Source: Gammaproteobacteria bacterium
GTDB lineage: Bacteria > Pseudomonadota > Gammaproteobacteria > Pseudomonadales > Azotimanducaceae
Reading direction: 5' to 3'
DNA length: 15,835 bases
Assembly: GCA_018667205.1 (NCBI GenBank)
Contig: JABIVN010000417.1
Coordinates: 1 to 15,835 of the forward strand
Below are positions 13,361 through 15,835 of this stretch, in pieces. Position 1 is the stretch's first letter. Each line of letters begins with the position of its first letter. The position numbers and the translations under genes were made by a program. The notes beneath the pieces were generated by a model. It was not told the origin of the DNA and made no database searches. It saw only the letters and a list, made by a program, of their open reading frames with translations.

Positions 13361-14197
13361 TTAATAGTTGGTTGGCGCCTCGCCCAGCTGGCGCATTAGG
13401 TGAGCAATCGTTTCGCCCGTCGCCTTCCGCGCTGGCGTCCGTCTAAGCATTGTTAATCTGTCCTTGGCCGCTTGAACAGCCAGCCTGGCGTCAGCTACCC
13501 TGTCAGCCAGAATCAGTAGCCTTGCCAACGTAACACCCCATTCCGGCGTTCCCCCCAGCTGATTTTTAAGGCTATACCAACGACTTAACGCACTTTTAGT
13601 ATCGTCGCGTCTTAACTCTAACAACATCGCGTAGCGCTGCAATTGAGGATTAAGGCCCAGCTTGCTGATGCCCCTATCCAGCAACGCAAGCGCGCTATTG
13701 ATGCCGTCAGGGTTTGTCGAACACAGCAGCCGCGCTGCCGCCAGGTATTCCCCCGGTTGCGGATTCGCTGACAAACTAAAGTAGGTTTGGTAGCTTTCGC
13801 TCGCAATCCCGAATTGTTCTGCTTTGCTGGCGGCCCGCGCTCGCAATAAGAACGCAGCTGGGCGCGTTGGGTAAACACCAATGTAGGCATCGATATATTG
13901 CAGCGCCTTTTCGTACTCACCCAGGCGGTAATAAAATTGCCCGAATTCAAATGCCACATCGTGCTTTTTACCAATGGTTTCAGCCCGGCTCAAATCCCGC
14001 TCGGCTTTTTCCCACTGGCCAGACCTGCTGTAAAGCGCTCCCCGGGCGACAAGCAAAGATGGATCAACAAGATTTTCCTTGATGATGGTATCCAGCTCAG
14101 CGATCGAACGGTGGTCTCCTGCATGCGCTTGAACGGTCCTGCTTGATATCAACACACTCAATGCGCACACCGCGATCAGCAACGGCGGCGATCTCAA
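13361..14197 (-). CDS. exported TPR-repeat protein
   Basis: A 278-aa protein with an N-terminal signal peptide: Arg, a hydrophobic core PLLIAVCALSVLI, then TVQAHA with likely cleavage near 24-26. Helical TPR-like pairs follow at about 46-150 (ARGALYSRSGQWEKAERDLSRA, then FGQFYYRLGEYEKALQYIDA, then AFLLRARAASKAEQFGIASE). More degenerate helical repeats run to the C-terminus. TPRs act as protein-binding scaffolds, here probably periplasmic. The start is TTG at 14197, overlapping the phosphatase TGA (TTGA). No ATG lies near the start and the TTG preserves the signal peptide, so coupling to the phosphatase gene is likely. A single Cys after the signal does not form a lipobox. No enzymatic motif is seen. 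Confidence 0.85.
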   Translation of the reverse strand: MRSPPLLIAVCALSVLISSRTVQAHAGDHRSIAELDTIIKENLVDPSLLVARGALYSRSGQWEKAERDLSRAETIGKKHDVAFEFGQFYYRLGEYEKALQYIDAYIGVYPTRPAAFLLRARAASKAEQFGIASESYQTYFSLSANPQPGEYLAAARLLCSTNPDGINSALALLDRGISKLGLNPQLQRYAMLLELRRDDTKSALSRWYSLKNQLGGTPEWGVTLARLLILADRVADARLAVQAAKDRLTMLRRTPARKATGETIAHLMRQLGEAPTNY

Positions 14198-15759
14198 TGA
14201 CGGGTAATCGTAAAATAGTCCAACACCTGGCCATGCTCATCCACAAAGCGCGAGGTCAGCGTACTTTTATTGGCGTCCAGAACAATCGAGCCCTTTAGGG
14301 CAATCCCGTTGCTTTTATATCCCGGGGCGGACTCCTTAAACGTCCTGTGTGCTGGGTGCTGCAACCAGTTTGGCAAGGTACACCCCATCACTCGACCTTC
14401 TGGGCAAGGCTTCTCTTTATCCGCTTTACCAGCGTTGCCAGCAACGGTATAGACCGCACGACCTTCTGCCCCGCCTTGTGGGTACGGCTGGTTCCCCTGT
14501 CCCAGTCTTGGTTTACCATCGGCATCCAGGAGTGCATTGCTGGTGAGATCGAACGTATCAGACATTCCGAAATGCCCTCTCAGGTACCACGACCTTTCAT
14601 ACGAATGAGAGTGGCCGCTATAGATAACATCCACGCCGTGGCTTTCAAATACCGGCGCAAAGGTCATTCGCATATCAATTTCGTTTTGCTCTCGATCAGA
14701 ATCGTGGTTGGAACCTTTGGAATAGGGTGGATGATGAAAAATCACTATCGTCCAATCTAACTCGTTCGCGGATAAGTCATCAACTAACCAATCACGCATC
14801 GTTGCCCGCTGGGCTTTATCCCTGTTTGTCAGTTGCGAATCAAGACTAACCACATGCACGTTGCCATAGTTAAACGAATAATATTGCTCCGTTCCACTAG
14901 GAACGCCGCCCATTTCACCCTTGGCCGGCAACGTAAAGATGTTTAGGTAAGGTAATCCAAATGGATCGGGGCCATCGCCATCACTATCGTAGGAATCAGG
15001 GTCGGATGACGAGCTAATACCACCGACATTCATTAAGACCGGTCCAGCTTCACAGGCGGGTATTCTTCGATAAACACAGATATCAAAGGGGGCGCCCACG
15101 CCCATCTCATGATTCCCAATCGTCGGCCAGGTTGCTGCGCCCTGAATGATATCGGTATAAATATCAAAGAAAGCGCCTTGCCATTGTTCATCCGTGCCTT
15201 CCAGGTAAGCGTTATCACCGAGCAGTAGCAGCATGTCTAAAGGCTCGTTGCCTGCCTGTTCCTTGTTGTACTTAAGAAACCCATTCATGACGTCAATAGC
15301 TTCACCTTCATGATGGTAGCTTCCCTGAAGGCCCTCGGTCGCGGTTCCAGAATCACCCAGCAGCCAAATATGGGTATTTCCATCTTCGGGTACATTTCCA
15401 GGCGCTGGTGCTGTTCTAAACGACATCGCGGTCGCTTGAGGCGCGGTATTCTTGAAAGAGTAATAATAACGAGTGTCTGGGGTTAAGCCTTTCAAGGTTG
15501 CAATTTTATGGTGCGCTTTGAAGCTAGCGTTAGCGGTCAACTTGAGTTCGTCAGGTTTGCTTCCAAACCAGACAAGGTCAGGCCCATCTCTCCATTTAAC
15601 CAGCGCACTATCAAAGGAGACTTGCTGAAGAAAGACGCGGCTAGGCTCAGCTGCGGTTTGCTGCTGGACTAAGTGCGAATCTTCAGCGTGAATCGCGACA
15701 CTAAAAAAGAACGCAGAAAGCGCAGCGCACAAAAACCCGAGAAAATTATTTTTATACAT
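14194..15759 (-). CDS. secreted purple-acid-phosphatase-like metallophosphoesterase
   Basis: A 521-aa exported calcineurin-like metallophosphoesterase. A signal peptide (hydrophobic FLGFLCAALSAFFFSV, cleavage near AIHA-ED at 25) precedes a fibronectin-III-like domain (about 38-118), as in purple acid phosphatases. The five metal-site blocks are in order: GDSG (135-138), GDNAY (181-185), GNHE (215-218), HHPPY (342-346) and GHSHSYER (382-389). An acidic SDPDSYDSDGDGPDPFG segment (about 252-268) resembles a calcium-binding DxDxDG loop inserted between blocks III and IV. It probably hydrolyses phosphomonoesters or diesters in the periplasm or outside the cell. ATG at 15759 is chosen: AGGGA lies 7 nt upstream and the signal peptide starts there; a TTG at 15795 lacks this. 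It precedes the TPR gene and the two overlap by 4 nt. Confidence 0.92.
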   Translation of the reverse strand: MYKNNFLGFLCAALSAFFFSVAIHAEDSHLVQQQTAAEPSRVFLQQVSFDSALVKWRDGPDLVWFGSKPDELKLTANASFKAHHKIATLKGLTPDTRYYYSFKNTAPQATAMSFRTAPAPGNVPEDGNTHIWLLGDSGTATEGLQGSYHHEGEAIDVMNGFLKYNKEQAGNEPLDMLLLLGDNAYLEGTDEQWQGAFFDIYTDIIQGAATWPTIGNHEMGVGAPFDICVYRRIPACEAGPVLMNVGGISSSSDPDSYDSDGDGPDPFGLPYLNIFTLPAKGEMGGVPSGTEQYYSFNYGNVHVVSLDSQLTNRDKAQRATMRDWLVDDLSANELDWTIVIFHHPPYSKGSNHDSDREQNEIDMRMTFAPVFESHGVDVIYSGHSHSYERSWYLRGHFGMSDTFDLTSNALLDADGKPRLGQGNQPYPQGGAEGRAVYTVAGNAGKADKEKPCPEGRVMGCTLPNWLQHPAHRTFKESAPGYKSNGIALKGSIVLDANKSTLTSRFVDEHGQVLDYFTITRH

Positions 15760-15797
15760 GTTTTTTCCCTGTGTGAAACAACGAGGGGCTACCAACC

Positions 15798-15810
15798 CTT
15801 GCGTTGCAAG
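15798..15810. promoter_or_regulatory. small palindrome upstream of the phosphatase gene
   Basis: CTTGC (15798-15802) and GCAAG (15806-15810) flank GTT, about 40 bp upstream of the phosphatase start. It may be an operator; the window ends too soon to judge. Confidence 0.2.
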
Positions 15811-15835
15811 ACTATATGGCGGATCAGCTTTAGAG

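Overview
The window looks like a stretch of a gammaproteobacterial chromosome. The housekeeping genes on the left support this: uvrB, and a tRNA-Asn that encodes its own CCA and has a consensus sigma-70 promoter with a GC-rich discriminator. The mix of metabolic genes would suit a marine or aquatic heterotroph, but that is inference. I cannot name a genus.

Layout. (1) 41-2292: uvrB on the minus strand, then tRNA-Asn on the plus strand. (2) 2293-3557: a gene-poor, repeat-bearing stretch with one small minus-strand gene (2454-2618), a 3 x 13-bp tandem repeat, a 4 x 16-bp repeat and palindromes. (3) 3558-7990: a plus-strand SDR oxidoreductase converging on a minus-strand set: P450, then a DapB-like NAD(P)-binding reductase, then a sulfotransferase. 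The last two overlap by ATGA. (4) 7991-8407: a 417-bp divergent control region with palindromes sharing a TGTCG half-site. (5) 8408-11936: a plus-strand operon of an APH/ecdysteroid-kinase-like phosphotransferase, an MFS transporter and an acyl-CoA dehydrogenase (ACAD), ending in a rho-independent terminator. (6) 11937-13360: a hairpin-rich spacer and a VOC/glyoxalase-fold gene. (7) 13361-15835: a minus-strand pair of exported proteins, a purple-acid-phosphatase-like metallophosphoesterase and a TPR protein, overlapping by TTGA.

How the genes may work together. Regions 3-6 read as an accessory catabolic or modification cluster for a hydrophobic, probably CoA-activated substrate such as a steroid, terpenoid or branched acid. 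A P450 would install a hydroxyl, SDR and DapB-like enzymes would do NAD(P) redox steps, and MFS would move substrate or product. Two enzymes could turn a hydroxyl into a leaving group: the kinase (phosphate) and the sulfotransferase (sulfate). A kinase next to an ACAD recalls the kinase-ACAD logic of eukaryotic ACAD10/11 and of LvaA/LvaC in Pseudomonas levulinate catabolism. That hydroxyl-activation idea is the most interesting hypothesis here; the substrate is unknown. No integrase, transposase, CRISPR array or transcriptional regulator gene is visible.
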